This document shows positions 17,253 to 25,504 of a DNA stretch of 29,313 nucleotides, piece after piece (position 1 is the first letter of the stretch; each line of letters begins with the position of its first letter). The stretch is from an uncultured Caulobacter sp. (GTDB taxonomy: Bacteria; Pseudomonadota; Alphaproteobacteria; Caulobacterales; Caulobacteraceae), in contig NZ_CALCDX010000016.1 in NCBI RefSeq assembly GCF_937900395.1, forward strand, positions 1 through 29,313, written 5' to 3'. The translations under genes and the position numbers were made by a program. Below the pieces are notes generated by a model. That model made no database searches and was not told where the DNA came from. It saw nothing but the letters and a program-made list of their open reading frames with translations.

Positions 17253-17990
17253 ATGGACAACGCGCTTTACGTCGGCCTTTCGCGCCAACTGACGCTTCGC
17301 CGCGAGCTGGACATCGTGGCCAACAACATCGCCAACGCCAACACCACGGGCTTCAAGGTCGAGGACCTGATGGTCCGCACCGAGCAGGCCAAGCCGGCCA
17401 AGACCCTGGACGGGTCGGCCCCGGTCAAGTTCGTGCTGGATTCGGGCGTCGCCCGCGACTTCACCCAGGGCCCGATGACCAAGACGGGCGGCGACTTCGA
17501 CCTGGCGATCGAGGGCAAGGGCTTCTTCCGGGTTCAGACCGCCGGCGGCGACCGCTACACCCGCGACGGTCGATTCACGACCAACCCGACGGGTCAGCTG
17601 GTCACCCAAGGCGGCCACCCCGTGCTGGACGAGGGCGGCGGCCCCATCAACATCGACCCGACCTTGGGCCCGGTCAGCATTGGCAAGGACGGCATCATCA
17701 GCCAGGGCGCCGTCCGCGTCGGCCGGATCGCCATCGTTCGCCCCGACAACCTGGCCTCGATGGCCAAGGACGGGGACAACCTTTACCGCAACACCACCAA
17801 CGCCGCCCTGCAGCCCGCGCCGGACGCCTCGGTCCACCAGGGCATGCTGGAAGCCTCCAACGTCCAATCGGTCGTGGAAATCACCAAGCTCATCCAAGTC
17901 CAGCGCGCCTACGAAAGCGTCAGCCGGATGATGGACACCAACTCAGACCTGTCGCGCACCGCCGTCGAGCGGCTGGGCAAAGTCAACTAA
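17253..17990 (+). CDS. flgF: Flagellar proximal rod protein FlgF
   Basis: Rod protein of the flagellar basal body, exported by the flagellar type III system and assembled in the periplasm. It has 245 residues. The N-terminal family signature RRELDIVANNIANANTTGFK (about 16-35) is preceded by the Caulobacter-style MDNALYVGLSRQ. Other segments are DLAIEGKGFFRVQT and YTRDGRFTTNPTGQLV. The C-terminal rod/hook helix is SVVEITKLIQVQRAYESVSRMM. No cleaved signal peptide is expected. It heads the sigma-54 operon flgF-flgG-flgA-flgH and lies 13 bp before flgG. Confidence 0.96.
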   Translation: MDNALYVGLSRQLTLRRELDIVANNIANANTTGFKVEDLMVRTEQAKPAKTLDGSAPVKFVLDSGVARDFTQGPMTKTGGDFDLAIEGKGFFRVQTAGGDRYTRDGRFTTNPTGQLVTQGGHPVLDEGGGPINIDPTLGPVSIGKDGIISQGAVRVGRIAIVRPDNLASMAKDGDNLYRNTTNAALQPAPDASVHQGMLEASNVQSVVEITKLIQVQRAYESVSRMMDTNSDLSRTAVERLGKVN

Positions 17991-18003
17991 GGGACGCTAG
18001 CCG

Positions 18004-18792
<789 letters not shown>

Positions 18793-18796
18793 GCCG

Positions 18797-19558
18797 ATGA
18801 AAGCGCTGCTGATCGCTGCTTCCGCCCTCGCCTTCGCCGCCCCGGCCTTCGCCGGGACGCCGGTGAGCCTGCGGATGGACACCACCGACGCGGATGGCCG
18901 AGTCACGCTGGGCGACCTGTTCGACGGCGTTTCCGGCGCCGCCGCCAACCTGGTCGTCGCGCCGCGCATGGGTCCGAGCGCCGTACTCGACGCCGGCCAG
19001 GTTCAAGTGTTCGCCCGCCGCGCCGGTTTCGACTGGGACAACCGGCAAGGCATCCGCCGGATCATCGTTCGCGAGGGCGCTGACAACAGCGGCTCGGCGC
19101 GGGCCGGTCTCGCCGGCCCGTCGCGCGGCAACGTGGAAGTTCTTGCCTATGCCCGCAGCCTGTCGGCCGGCGAAATCGTCCAGCCGGAAGACCTGGTGTG
19201 GACCAAGATGGCCGGGGCCCCGGCCGACGCGCCGCGCGACTCCGACGCCATCATCGGTCTGGCCGCCAAGCGCCCCCTGCGTGAAGGCGCCGCAGTTTCG
19301 GCGCGCGACGTGGCGGCGCCTCAGGTCATCAAGACCGGCGATCTGATCACCATCACCTATGAAGACAGCGGAATTTCCCTTTCGCTTCAAGGCAAGGCCA
19401 TGGCCGCCGCCTCGACCGGGGATGTCCTCGCCGTCCAGAACACCGTCTCGAAGAAGATCATCCAAGCCGTCGCGACTGGCCCTGGGGCCGCCGCCGTCGG
19501 TCCGCGGGCCCAGACCTTGCAAGCCCGTTCGCAACCCGTCCGTTTCGCCGCTCGCTAA
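18797..19558 (+). CDS. flgA: Flagellar P-ring assembly chaperone FlgA
   Basis: Periplasmic chaperone for P-ring (FlgI) assembly. It has 253 residues. The signal peptide MKALLIAASALAFAAPAFA is cleaved after AFA (residue 19). The C-terminal half is an SAF-type domain: VEVLAYARSLSAGEIVQPEDLVW, then AAKRPLREGAAVSARDV and KTGDLITITYEDSGISLSL. The first half is weakly conserved. It lies between flgG and flgH. flgI itself is not in this window. Confidence 0.92.
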   Translation: MKALLIAASALAFAAPAFAGTPVSLRMDTTDADGRVTLGDLFDGVSGAAANLVVAPRMGPSAVLDAGQVQVFARRAGFDWDNRQGIRRIIVREGADNSGSARAGLAGPSRGNVEVLAYARSLSAGEIVQPEDLVWTKMAGAPADAPRDSDAIIGLAAKRPLREGAAVSARDVAAPQVIKTGDLITITYEDSGISLSLQGKAMAAASTGDVLAVQNTVSKKIIQAVATGPGAAAVGPRAQTLQARSQPVRFAAR

Positions 19559-19571
19559 GAGGCTCTGACCC

Positions 19572-20306
19572 ATGCGTCGCCCCGCTCTCATCGCCGCCAC
19601 CCTGCTGCTGGCCCCGCTGGCCGCCTGCTCTACCGTCAAGGAAGCCGTGAAGGGTCCGGACCTGGCCCCGGTCGGCTACCCCGCCGCCCTGGCCCCGATC
19701 CAGCAACAATACGTCTCGGCCCGCGAACCGGCACCGCAGGCCGCCTCGGCCAACTCGCTGTGGCGGGTCGGCGCCCGCGCCTTCTTCAATGACCAGCGCG
19801 CCAGCCGCGTCGGCGACATCCTGACCGTGATGATCGACATCGACGACAGCGTCGACACCAAGAACCAGACCGCCAGCTCGCGCGCCGCCACCACCAAGGC
19901 CGGCGTCCCGCACCTGCTGGGCCTGGAGTCGAGCCTGGGCAAGGTCCTGCCGGGCGGCTTCGATCCGGCCAACGCGCTGGAAACGGGCTCGACCACGACC
20001 AATTCGGGCGCGGGCAGCATCAAGCGCTCCGAAAAGATCAGCCTGACCATCGCCGCCGTGGTCAGCCAGGTCCTGCCGAACGGCAACATGGTCATCCAGG
20101 GCACCCAGGAGGTCCGCACCAACGCCGAGCTGCGTCAGCTGACGGTGGCCGGCATCGTCCGTCCGGAAGACATCTCCTCGGCCAACACCATCCGTCACAC
20201 CCAGATCGCCGAAGCCCGCATCAGCTACGGCGGCCGCGGCGACATCAGCCGCGTCCAGAAGACCCCGGCCGGCCAGGCGCTGGTCGAGCGCTTCTCGCCG
20301 TTCTAG
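19572..20306 (+). CDS. flgH: Flagellar L-ring lipoprotein FlgH
   Basis: Outer-membrane L-ring subunit. It has 244 residues. A lipoprotein signal (MRRPALIAATLLLAPLAAC) places the acylated cysteine at residue 19. Family segments are SLWRVGARAFFNDQRASRVGDIL, VMIDIDDS, LPNGNMVIQGTQEVRTN, LRQLTVAGIVRPEDI and ISYGGRGDIS. AGAGG lies upstream of the ATG, 13 bp after flgA. It is the last gene of the operon before a hairpin terminator. Confidence 0.96.
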   Translation: MRRPALIAATLLLAPLAACSTVKEAVKGPDLAPVGYPAALAPIQQQYVSAREPAPQAASANSLWRVGARAFFNDQRASRVGDILTVMIDIDDSVDTKNQTASSRAATTKAGVPHLLGLESSLGKVLPGGFDPANALETGSTTTNSGAGSIKRSEKISLTIAAVVSQVLPNGNMVIQGTQEVRTNAELRQLTVAGIVRPEDISSANTIRHTQIAEARISYGGRGDISRVQKTPAGQALVERFSPF

Positions 20307-20330
20307 GCGCGGCGGAGAGACCGACCTTTG

Positions 20331-20371
20331 CGGGCGCGGCGACCGAGCGGTCTCCGCGCCCGTTCTGCTTT
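20331..20371 (+). terminator. Terminator of the flgFGAH operon
   Basis: CGGGCGCGG (20331-20339) and CCGCGCCCG (20354-20362) form a perfect 9-bp stem with a 14-base loop, followed by TTCTGCTTT. It lies 25 bp after flgH. Confidence 0.7.
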
Positions 20372-20421
20372 CAGGAGCCATTCAGGTCCAAGCCGCGTTG
20401 ATTGGGCGAGGAGGACCTTCC

Positions 20422-20886
20422 ATGCCGTCCCGCGCCGTCCCGATGATCGCCCTGCTGCTGGCCGCCGGCCTGGCGGGCTGCGCGCACGAGAAGGTCGCTG
20501 CGAATGGCTATCGTTGGGCCTATCTCGCCGACTCCGGGGAGGACCCCCGCCTCGCCTACGGTCGCCCCGACAGCGATGACGTCGTGCTGATGATGCGTTG
20601 CCGGCCTGGCGCAGGCCAGATCGACATGTCCGCCGTCGGCCTGTCAGGCGGGGAACTAGTGCTGGCCTCGGGCCGCAGCGAGAGCCGCTTCGCCGCCGCC
20701 AGGATCGACGACGCCATGAGCGAAGGCCTGATGGAGGCGCGCGGCGACGTTGGGGCGCCCGCACTTCGGGGTTTCCGAAAGTCGGGCGATCTGATGTTGC
20801 TAAACCGAGGCGGACGCCACAGCCTGGCGGCTAATTCCGCTGATCGCGGTCAGGTGCGCGCCTTCTTCACGGCATGCGGGGTTTGA
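20422..20886 (+). CDS. Small lipoprotein of unknown function
   Basis: A 154-residue protein I do not recognise. The ATG at 20422 has AGGAGGA six bases upstream and starts a lipoprotein signal: a hydrophobic segment MIALLLAAGLAG followed by Cys20 (lipobox LAGC). It is therefore predicted to be anchored in the outer or inner membrane facing the periplasm. The mature part has a central DDVVLMMRCRPG, a LASGRSESRF segment and a C-terminal AFFTACGV; two further cysteines (one in MMRC, one in TACGV) could form a disulfide. It follows the flagellar operon terminator and is convergent with dxs. A flagellar role is not implied by sequence alone. Confidence 0.8.
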   Translation: MPSRAVPMIALLLAAGLAGCAHEKVAANGYRWAYLADSGEDPRLAYGRPDSDDVVLMMRCRPGAGQIDMSAVGLSGGELVLASGRSESRFAAARIDDAMSEGLMEARGDVGAPALRGFRKSGDLMLLNRGGRHSLAANSADRGQVRAFFTACGV

Positions 20887-20911
20887 ACTTAGCTTCCAAT
20901 ACAGGAGAAAC

Positions 20912-21027
20912 CCGTCATCCCGCGACTTGTTCGCGGGACCCATTTGTCCGCCGCAGGTGAAGGGCGGACCTAAGCTCTCACGTGGAAGCTGAACCATGGG
21001 TCCCGCGCATAAAGCGCGGGATGACGG
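20912..21027. repeat. 116-bp palindromic intergenic repeat
   Basis: The outer arms CCGTCATCCCGCG (20912-20924) and CGCGGGATGACGG (21015-21027) are perfectly complementary. Inner arms CGCGGGACCCAT (20932-20943) and ATGGGTCCCGCG (20996-21007) are also perfect. Within them GTCCGCC/GGCGGAC (20946-20969) forms a small hairpin. It resembles the long intergenic repeats described in Caulobacter. Lying between convergent genes, it could also act as a two-way terminator. Confidence 0.8.
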
Positions 21028-21060
21028 TGTTGGTGATCGAAATGTTGGGAAATGGGGGAC

Positions 21061-22983
21061 TTAAGCCCGCCGCCCCGCGCCCGCCGCGCTGACATTGTCC
21101 ATGCCCAGGGCCGACAGCGCGCCGCGCAGGATGCCCTCGGCGTCGAGACCGGCCTGGGCGTACATGGCGTCGGGCTTGTCCTGGTCCTGGAAGATGTCGG
21201 GCAGGCACAGGGTGCGGATCTTCAGGCCGCGATCCAGCGCGCCGTGCTGGGCCAGGGCCTGCAGCACGAAGGCGCCGAAGCCGCCCATGGAGCCTTCTTC
21301 CACCGTGACGATCGCCTCGTGCTCACGCGCCAGGCGCAGCAAGAGATCCAGGTCGAGCGGCTTGGCGAAGCGGGCGTCGCAGACGGTGGCCGACAGGCCG
21401 CGCGCGGCCAGCAGGTCGGCGGCCTTCAGGCTTTCCGACAGCCGCGTGCCGAATGAGACAATGGCGACGCTGGTCCCCTCGCGGACGATGCGGCCCTTGC
21501 CGATCTCCAGCGGTTCGGCGATCGCCGGCATGTCCAGACCCAGGCCCTCGCCGCGCGGATAGCGGAAGGCGCTGGGGCGGTCGTCGATCTCGGCGGCGGT
21601 GGCGACCATGCGGGCCAGTTCCACCTCGTCGGCGGCGGCCATCAGCACCATGCCGGGCAAAGCGCCCATGAAGCCGATGTCGAAGCTGCCGGCGTGGGTC
21701 GGGCCGTCGGCGCCGACCAGACCGGCGCGGTCCATGGCGAAGCGCACGGGCAGGCCCTGGATGGCCACGTCGTGGACGACCTGGTCGTAGCCGCGTTGCA
21801 GGAAGGTCGAATAGATCGCCGTGAACGGCTTCATGCCGTCGGCGGCCAGGCCCGCGGCGAAGGTCACGGCGTGCTGCTCGGCGATGCCGACGTCGAAGGT
21901 GCGGTCCGGGAAAGCCTTGCCGAACAGGTCCAGCCCCGTGCCGGACGGCATGGCGGCGGTGATGGCGACGATCTTGTCGTCCTTTTCCGCCTGCTTGATC
22001 AGCTCCTGAGCGAAGACCTTGGTGTAGCTGGGCGGGCCGCCGGCAGACTTCTGCTGCTTGCCGGTGACGACGTCGAACTTGACCACCGCGTGTAACTTGT
22101 CGTCCGCGCCCTCGGCCGGGGCGTAGCCCTTGCCCTTCTGGGTGACGCAGTGAACCAGCACCGGCTTGTCGGCGAAGGCCTTGGCGTTCTTCAGCACGCT
22201 GACCAGGGCGTCCATGTCGTGGCCGTCGATCGGGCCGACATAGTGGAAGCCCAGTTCTTCGAAGAAGGTGCCGCCGGTGACCATTCCCCGGGCATATTCT
22301 TCCGCCTTGCGAGCCGCCTCGCGCATCGGGCTGGGCAGCTTCTCGACCACCGTCTTGCCCAGCTTGCGCACCGAGCGGTAGGCGCCGCCCGAGACGAGGT
22401 TGGCCAGATAGGCGCTCATGCCGCCGACCGGCGGGGCGATCGACATGTCGTTGTCGTTGAGGATGACGATCAGGCGCTTGGTGGTGTCCGTCGCCGCGTT
22501 CATCGCCTCATAGGCCATGCCCGCGCCCAGCGAGCCGTCGCCGATCACGGCGATGACGCTGTTGTCCTCGCCTTTCGCGTCGCGCGCGGCGCAGAAGCCG
22601 AGCGCGGCCGAGATCGAGGTCGCCGCGTGGGCCGCGCCGAACGGGTCGTATTCGCTCTCGGCGCGCTTGGTGAAGCCCGACAGGCCCCCGCCCTGGCGCA
22701 GGGTGCGGATGCGGTCGCGCCGGCCGGTCAGGATCTTGTGCGGATAGGCCTGGTGGCCGACGTCCCAGATCAGGATGTCCTTGGGCGTCTCGAACACGTG
22801 GTGCAGGGCCACGGTCAGCTCGACCACGCCCAGGCCCGCGCCCAGGTGCCCGCCCGTCACCGACACCGCGTCGATCGTCTCGGCGCGCACCTCGGCCGCC
22901 AGCTGTTTCAGTTCGCCTACGGACAGGCCTCGCGTGTCAGCGGGCGAGGCGATGGTGTCGAGCAAGGGCGTTTTGGAAGACAT
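21061..22983 (-). CDS. dxs: 1-deoxy-D-xylulose-5-phosphate synthase
   Basis: Condenses pyruvate and glyceraldehyde 3-phosphate with thiamine diphosphate, the first step of the MEP isoprenoid pathway. It has 640 residues from the ATG at 22983; a TTG three codons upstream is possible, and neither has a clear ribosome binding site. Domains in order are the thiamine-binding region (GGHLGAGLGVVELTVALH, DVGHQAYPHKILTGRRD, VIGDGSLGAGMAYEAMN, ILNDNDMSIAPPVGG), the pyrimidine-binding domain (DVGIAEQHAVTFAAGLA, DRAGLVGADGPTHAG), and the transketolase C-terminal domain (EEGSMGGFGAFV). It follows ispA by 17 bp and shares its pathway. Confidence 0.97.
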   Translation of the reverse strand: MSSKTPLLDTIASPADTRGLSVGELKQLAAEVRAETIDAVSVTGGHLGAGLGVVELTVALHHVFETPKDILIWDVGHQAYPHKILTGRRDRIRTLRQGGGLSGFTKRAESEYDPFGAAHAATSISAALGFCAARDAKGEDNSVIAVIGDGSLGAGMAYEAMNAATDTTKRLIVILNDNDMSIAPPVGGMSAYLANLVSGGAYRSVRKLGKTVVEKLPSPMREAARKAEEYARGMVTGGTFFEELGFHYVGPIDGHDMDALVSVLKNAKAFADKPVLVHCVTQKGKGYAPAEGADDKLHAVVKFDVVTGKQQKSAGGPPSYTKVFAQELIKQAEKDDKIVAITAAMPSGTGLDLFGKAFPDRTFDVGIAEQHAVTFAAGLAADGMKPFTAIYSTFLQRGYDQVVHDVAIQGLPVRFAMDRAGLVGADGPTHAGSFDIGFMGALPGMVLMAAADEVELARMVATAAEIDDRPSAFRYPRGEGLGLDMPAIAEPLEIGKGRIVREGTSVAIVSFGTRLSESLKAADLLAARGLSATVCDARFAKPLDLDLLLRLAREHEAIVTVEEGSMGGFGAFVLQALAQHGALDRGLKIRTLCLPDIFQDQDKPDAMYAQAGLDAEGILRGALSALGMDNVSAAGAGRRA

Positions 22984-23000
22984 GTTTGACAAAAGCGCGG

Positions 23001-23900
23001 TCAGTTGCGGCGGTCCAGTACGAAATCAACGCTTTCGCGGAGATGTTCGGCCCGCTCGCCAAAAATTTCGAGGTGGGAACGCGTTTGCTCGGCCAAAAGC
23101 GTCACGCGCTCTTTCGCCGCGTCCAGTCCCAGCAGGGTGACGTAGTTGGCCTTGCCCTTGGCGGCGTCCTTGCCGCCGGCGGCCTTGCCCAATGTCTTTT
23201 CATCGCCCTCGGCGTCCAGGATGTCGTCGACGATCTGGTAGGCCAGACCCAGGTCCTGGGCGAAAGCCATCAAGGCGTGGCGCTCGGCCTCCTTGGCGCG
23301 GGCGATGATCAGCGGGATCTCGAAAGCGAAGGCGATCAGGGCGCCGGTCTTCAGGCGCTGCATCCGCGCCACCGCGCCCAGGTCGTCGCGGACCCCGAGA
23401 ATGTCGATCATCTGGCCGCCGACCATGCCGCGCGCGCCCGAGGCGATCGCCAGCTTGCGCACCAACTCCGAGCGGATGTGGGCGTCGTCGTGGGTGTCGG
23501 GGTGGGCCATGATCTCGAAGGCCGCCGTCTGCAGGGCGTCGCCCGCGAGAATGGCCGTGGCCTCGTCATATTGCTTGTGCACGGTCGGACGGCCGCGGCG
23601 GACGTCGTCGTCGTCCATGGCCGGCAGGTCGTCGTGGACCAGGCTGTAGGCGTGGATGCATTCCAGCGCGCAGGCCGCGCGCAGCACCGGCCGCTCGGCC
23701 AGGTCGAACATCTTGCCGGTCTCCAGCGCGAAGAACGGCCGCAGGCGCTTGCCCGGCCCGAGGGCCGCGTAGCGCATCGCCTCGGTCAGGCGGCTTTCCG
23801 GACCATCGGCGCGCGGCAGCAGCTCGTCGAGCGCGACCGTGACGATGTCCGCGGCCTGGACGATGCGGCGAGCCAGGTCGGAGGGGGCGTGATCGTTCAA
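23001..23900 (-). CDS. ispA: Polyprenyl (farnesyl/geranyl) diphosphate synthase
   Basis: Class I trans-prenyltransferase adding isopentenyl diphosphate units; by context a farnesyl diphosphate synthase. It has 299 residues. The first Asp-rich motif is YSLVHDDLPAMDDDDVRRG and the second is LAYQIVDDILD; GPGKRLRP and GRPTVHKQYDEATAILAGDAL are also typical. The start is TTG at 23900 with GGGGAG six bases upstream; no ATG gives a family-like N-terminus. It sits between xseB and dxs, the common alphaproteobacterial order. Chain length (C15 or C20) cannot be fixed from sequence alone. Confidence 0.93.
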   Translation of the reverse strand: MNDHAPSDLARRIVQAADIVTVALDELLPRADGPESRLTEAMRYAALGPGKRLRPFFALETGKMFDLAERPVLRAACALECIHAYSLVHDDLPAMDDDDVRRGRPTVHKQYDEATAILAGDALQTAAFEIMAHPDTHDDAHIRSELVRKLAIASGARGMVGGQMIDILGVRDDLGAVARMQRLKTGALIAFAFEIPLIIARAKEAERHALMAFAQDLGLAYQIVDDILDAEGDEKTLGKAAGGKDAAKGKANYVTLLGLDAAKERVTLLAEQTRSHLEIFGERAEHLRESVDFVLDRRN

Positions 23901-23937
23901 GGGCGGCTCCCCTCGATCCTCGGCTGGACGCCGCTCA

Positions 23938-24192
23938 TCAGTTGAACTCGGCCGCTTCGGCGGAGACCGCCCCGCCCTGCCCGAGCACGATCTTCTCGAC
24001 CTTCAGGCGCGCGGCTTCCAGTTTCTTTTCGCAGTGGGCCTTCAGGGCCGCCCCGCGCTCGTAGATGTCGATCGAGCGCTCCAGCGGCGCCTGGCCGGAC
24101 TCCAGCTCGGCCACGATCCGCTCCAGCTGCGCCAGGGCTTCCTCGAAGCTCAGGGCGGAGATGTCGGCGGAAGGGTTCGTAGCGTCGGTCAT
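23938..24192 (-). CDS. xseB: Exodeoxyribonuclease VII small subunit
   Basis: Small subunit of the single-strand-specific exonuclease VII. It has 84 residues from the ATG at 24192, the normal length; an upstream in-frame start would add 18 Arg-rich residues with no family match. Conserved segments are LSFEEALAQLERIVAELESGQ and a heptad region PLERSIDIYERGAALKAHCE with a C-terminal LEAARLKVEKI. It lies 37 bp upstream of ispA and is likely cotranscribed with it. The large subunit gene xseA is not in the window. Confidence 0.94.
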   Translation of the reverse strand: MTDATNPSADISALSFEEALAQLERIVAELESGQAPLERSIDIYERGAALKAHCEKKLEAARLKVEKIVLGQGGAVSAEAAEFN

Positions 24193-24288
24193 TGCAACTC
24201 TCAGGTGAGCGGATCTAAGCCTAGTGGCCCGCAAGCCCATCGACAACGGCCTAGAGCTTGCCGCCAGTTAAGGGAAGAGGCTTTGAAC

Positions 24289-24900
24289 TCAAGCGCGGCG
24301 GAAGCGCTTGATGCTCCAGTAGCCGTGACCCTGATCCAACAGCTTGGTCAGGCCGCGCTTCTTGAGCGCGTCGGCGATCATCCAGTTGAAGAAGCCGTGG
24401 GCCAGCACCAGCACGTTCTGGCCAGAGTCCGCCAGCTCGATCAGCAGGTCAGCCGCCTGCCCAGCCCGCGCCTCGGCCGCCTTCCGCGTTTCCTGGCCGC
24501 CGTGGTTGTCGAAGAACCACCACCAGAACCGAGCGAAGAAGCCCAGCCGCTTGGGCGACATTCGAATCCACAGGGGCCACGGCGGCGGCGGCAGCGGCGC
24601 CTCGATGAAGGTCGGGTCCGTGGCGAAGGCGCGCTCGCCGACCACCGCCCGCGCCGTCTCGATCGAGCGGCGGCGGGTCGAGGCGATGATCACGTCGGCG
24701 CTCTTCGCCAGTTCCACCAGGCTGGACGGCGGGACCTGGCCTTCCTTCAGCCCGCCCTCCTCGTAGCGCCCCCACCATTCTCCGTATTCGGGCGCGTTGA
24801 GACGCACCTTGCGTGACAAGGCGGGTTCGCCGTGGCGGGCCAGCGTGATGACGCCCGGGCGGGCGGCGGGAGATGGGTGGTCGGCGGAAACGTCGGCCAT
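24289..24900 (-). CDS. Histidine phosphatase (phosphoglycerate mutase-like) family protein
   Basis: A 203-residue cytosolic protein of the histidine phosphatase superfamily. ITLARHGEPAL carries the catalytic RHG histidine (about residue 23). VIIASTRRRSIETA provides the second phosphate-binding arginine. VLVLAHGFFNWMI carries the second active-site histidine. A Trp/Phe-rich stretch (FFARFWWWFFDNHGG, about 133-147) with flanking Pro-rich sequence is unusual and may be an interface or a lid. The substrate cannot be inferred. The ATG at 24900 has no clear ribosome binding site. It is 96 bp upstream of xseB and may be independently expressed. Confidence 0.85.
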   Translation of the reverse strand: MADVSADHPSPAARPGVITLARHGEPALSRKVRLNAPEYGEWWGRYEEGGLKEGQVPPSSLVELAKSADVIIASTRRRSIETARAVVGERAFATDPTFIEAPLPPPPWPLWIRMSPKRLGFFARFWWWFFDNHGGQETRKAAEARAGQAADLLIELADSGQNVLVLAHGFFNWMIADALKKRGLTKLLDQGHGYWSIKRFRRA

Positions 24901-24992
24901 ATTGAAGAGAAGACAGGCGTCCGTCCTCTCGTTCCTCCTGGGACAAGCACATGCGCGGCGGCGGCGGTCGCCTCCGGCGCCTGAAGGTCGTA

Positions 24993-25008
24993 GCCGCCCT
25001 AGGGCGGC
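24993..25008. repeat. Perfect 16-bp palindrome downstream of the HxlR-type gene
   Basis: GCCGCCCTAGGGCGGC lies in the 142-bp space between the histidine phosphatase start and the HxlR-type stop. It could form a hairpin at the end of the HxlR-type transcript, but no T-run follows, so a terminator role is weakly supported. Confidence 0.35.
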
Positions 25009-25042
25009 GACACAACCCGCCCCGGCGCGCCTCTGGGACTCG

Positions 25043-25384
25043 TCAGCTCGCCTTGCGGGCGGGCTCGGCCTCGGCGTTCAGCACATGGGCGTCGCCCCAG
25101 GCCTTGAGCGCGCAGATCACCGGCTCGAGGCTACGCCCCTTGACGGACAGCGAATATTCCACGCGCGGCGGCACCTCGGCATAGACCGTGCGGACGATCA
25201 GGCCGTCGCTTTCCAGCTCGCGAAGCTGCTTGGTCAGCATGCGCTGGGTGACGGCGCCCAACCTGCGCGCCAGCGCGTTGAAGCGCATCCGGCCGCTCAT
25301 CAGGTGGTACAGGATCACGCCCTTCCACTTTCCATCGATCAGGCTCAGGGCGGCCTCGACGCCGCACTCCTTGGGATCTTCCAT
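25043..25384 (-). CDS. HxlR-family transcriptional regulator
   Basis: A 113-residue winged-helix regulator. The ATG at 25384 starts MEDPKECGVEAALSLIDGKW, placing the conserved Cys at residue 7 just before the first helix as in redox- or electrophile-sensing HxlR/YodB proteins. An upstream in-frame extension to 25597 overlaps the divergent gene and is discarded. RMRFNALARRLGAVTQRMLTKQLREL is the recognition region (about 38-63) and VEYSLSVKGRSLEPV the wing and last helices. It is divergent from a quinone-reductase-like gene and an inverted repeat lies between them, so it probably represses that gene and responds to quinones or oxidants. Confidence 0.9.
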   Translation of the reverse strand: MEDPKECGVEAALSLIDGKWKGVILYHLMSGRMRFNALARRLGAVTQRMLTKQLRELESDGLIVRTVYAEVPPRVEYSLSVKGRSLEPVICALKAWGDAHVLNAEAEPARKAS

Positions 25385-25396
25385 TTTGGGGTCCAC

Positions 25397-25414
25397 AGTA
25401 TCCAATAGGGTACT
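25397..25414. promoter_or_regulatory. Inverted repeat, likely HxlR-type operator
   Basis: AGTATCC-AATA-GGGTACT is an inverted repeat with six of seven arm pairs matching. It lies 12 bp upstream of the regulator ATG and 90 bp upstream of the divergent gene. HxlR/YodB-type operators commonly contain TACT/AGTA arms. Confidence 0.6.
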
Positions 25415-25504
25415 ACATACAGAAAATGACCGTACTTGCGAAGATCGTAGCGTAGAGCGATCTCCTCCTCGCGGTTCGAAACCGCCGCCCTTTTGGAGAC
25501 CATC

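Noticed and set aside
17157..17897. Minus-strand frame opposite flgF
   Set aside because: Antisense to flgF and overlapping the sigma-54 promoter; no family match.
17253..17990. Possible assignment of the first rod gene as flgG
   Set aside because: The following gene at 18004 has the FlgG length (262) and FlgG-specific segments; the first, 245 residues and divergent from fliL, fits flgF.
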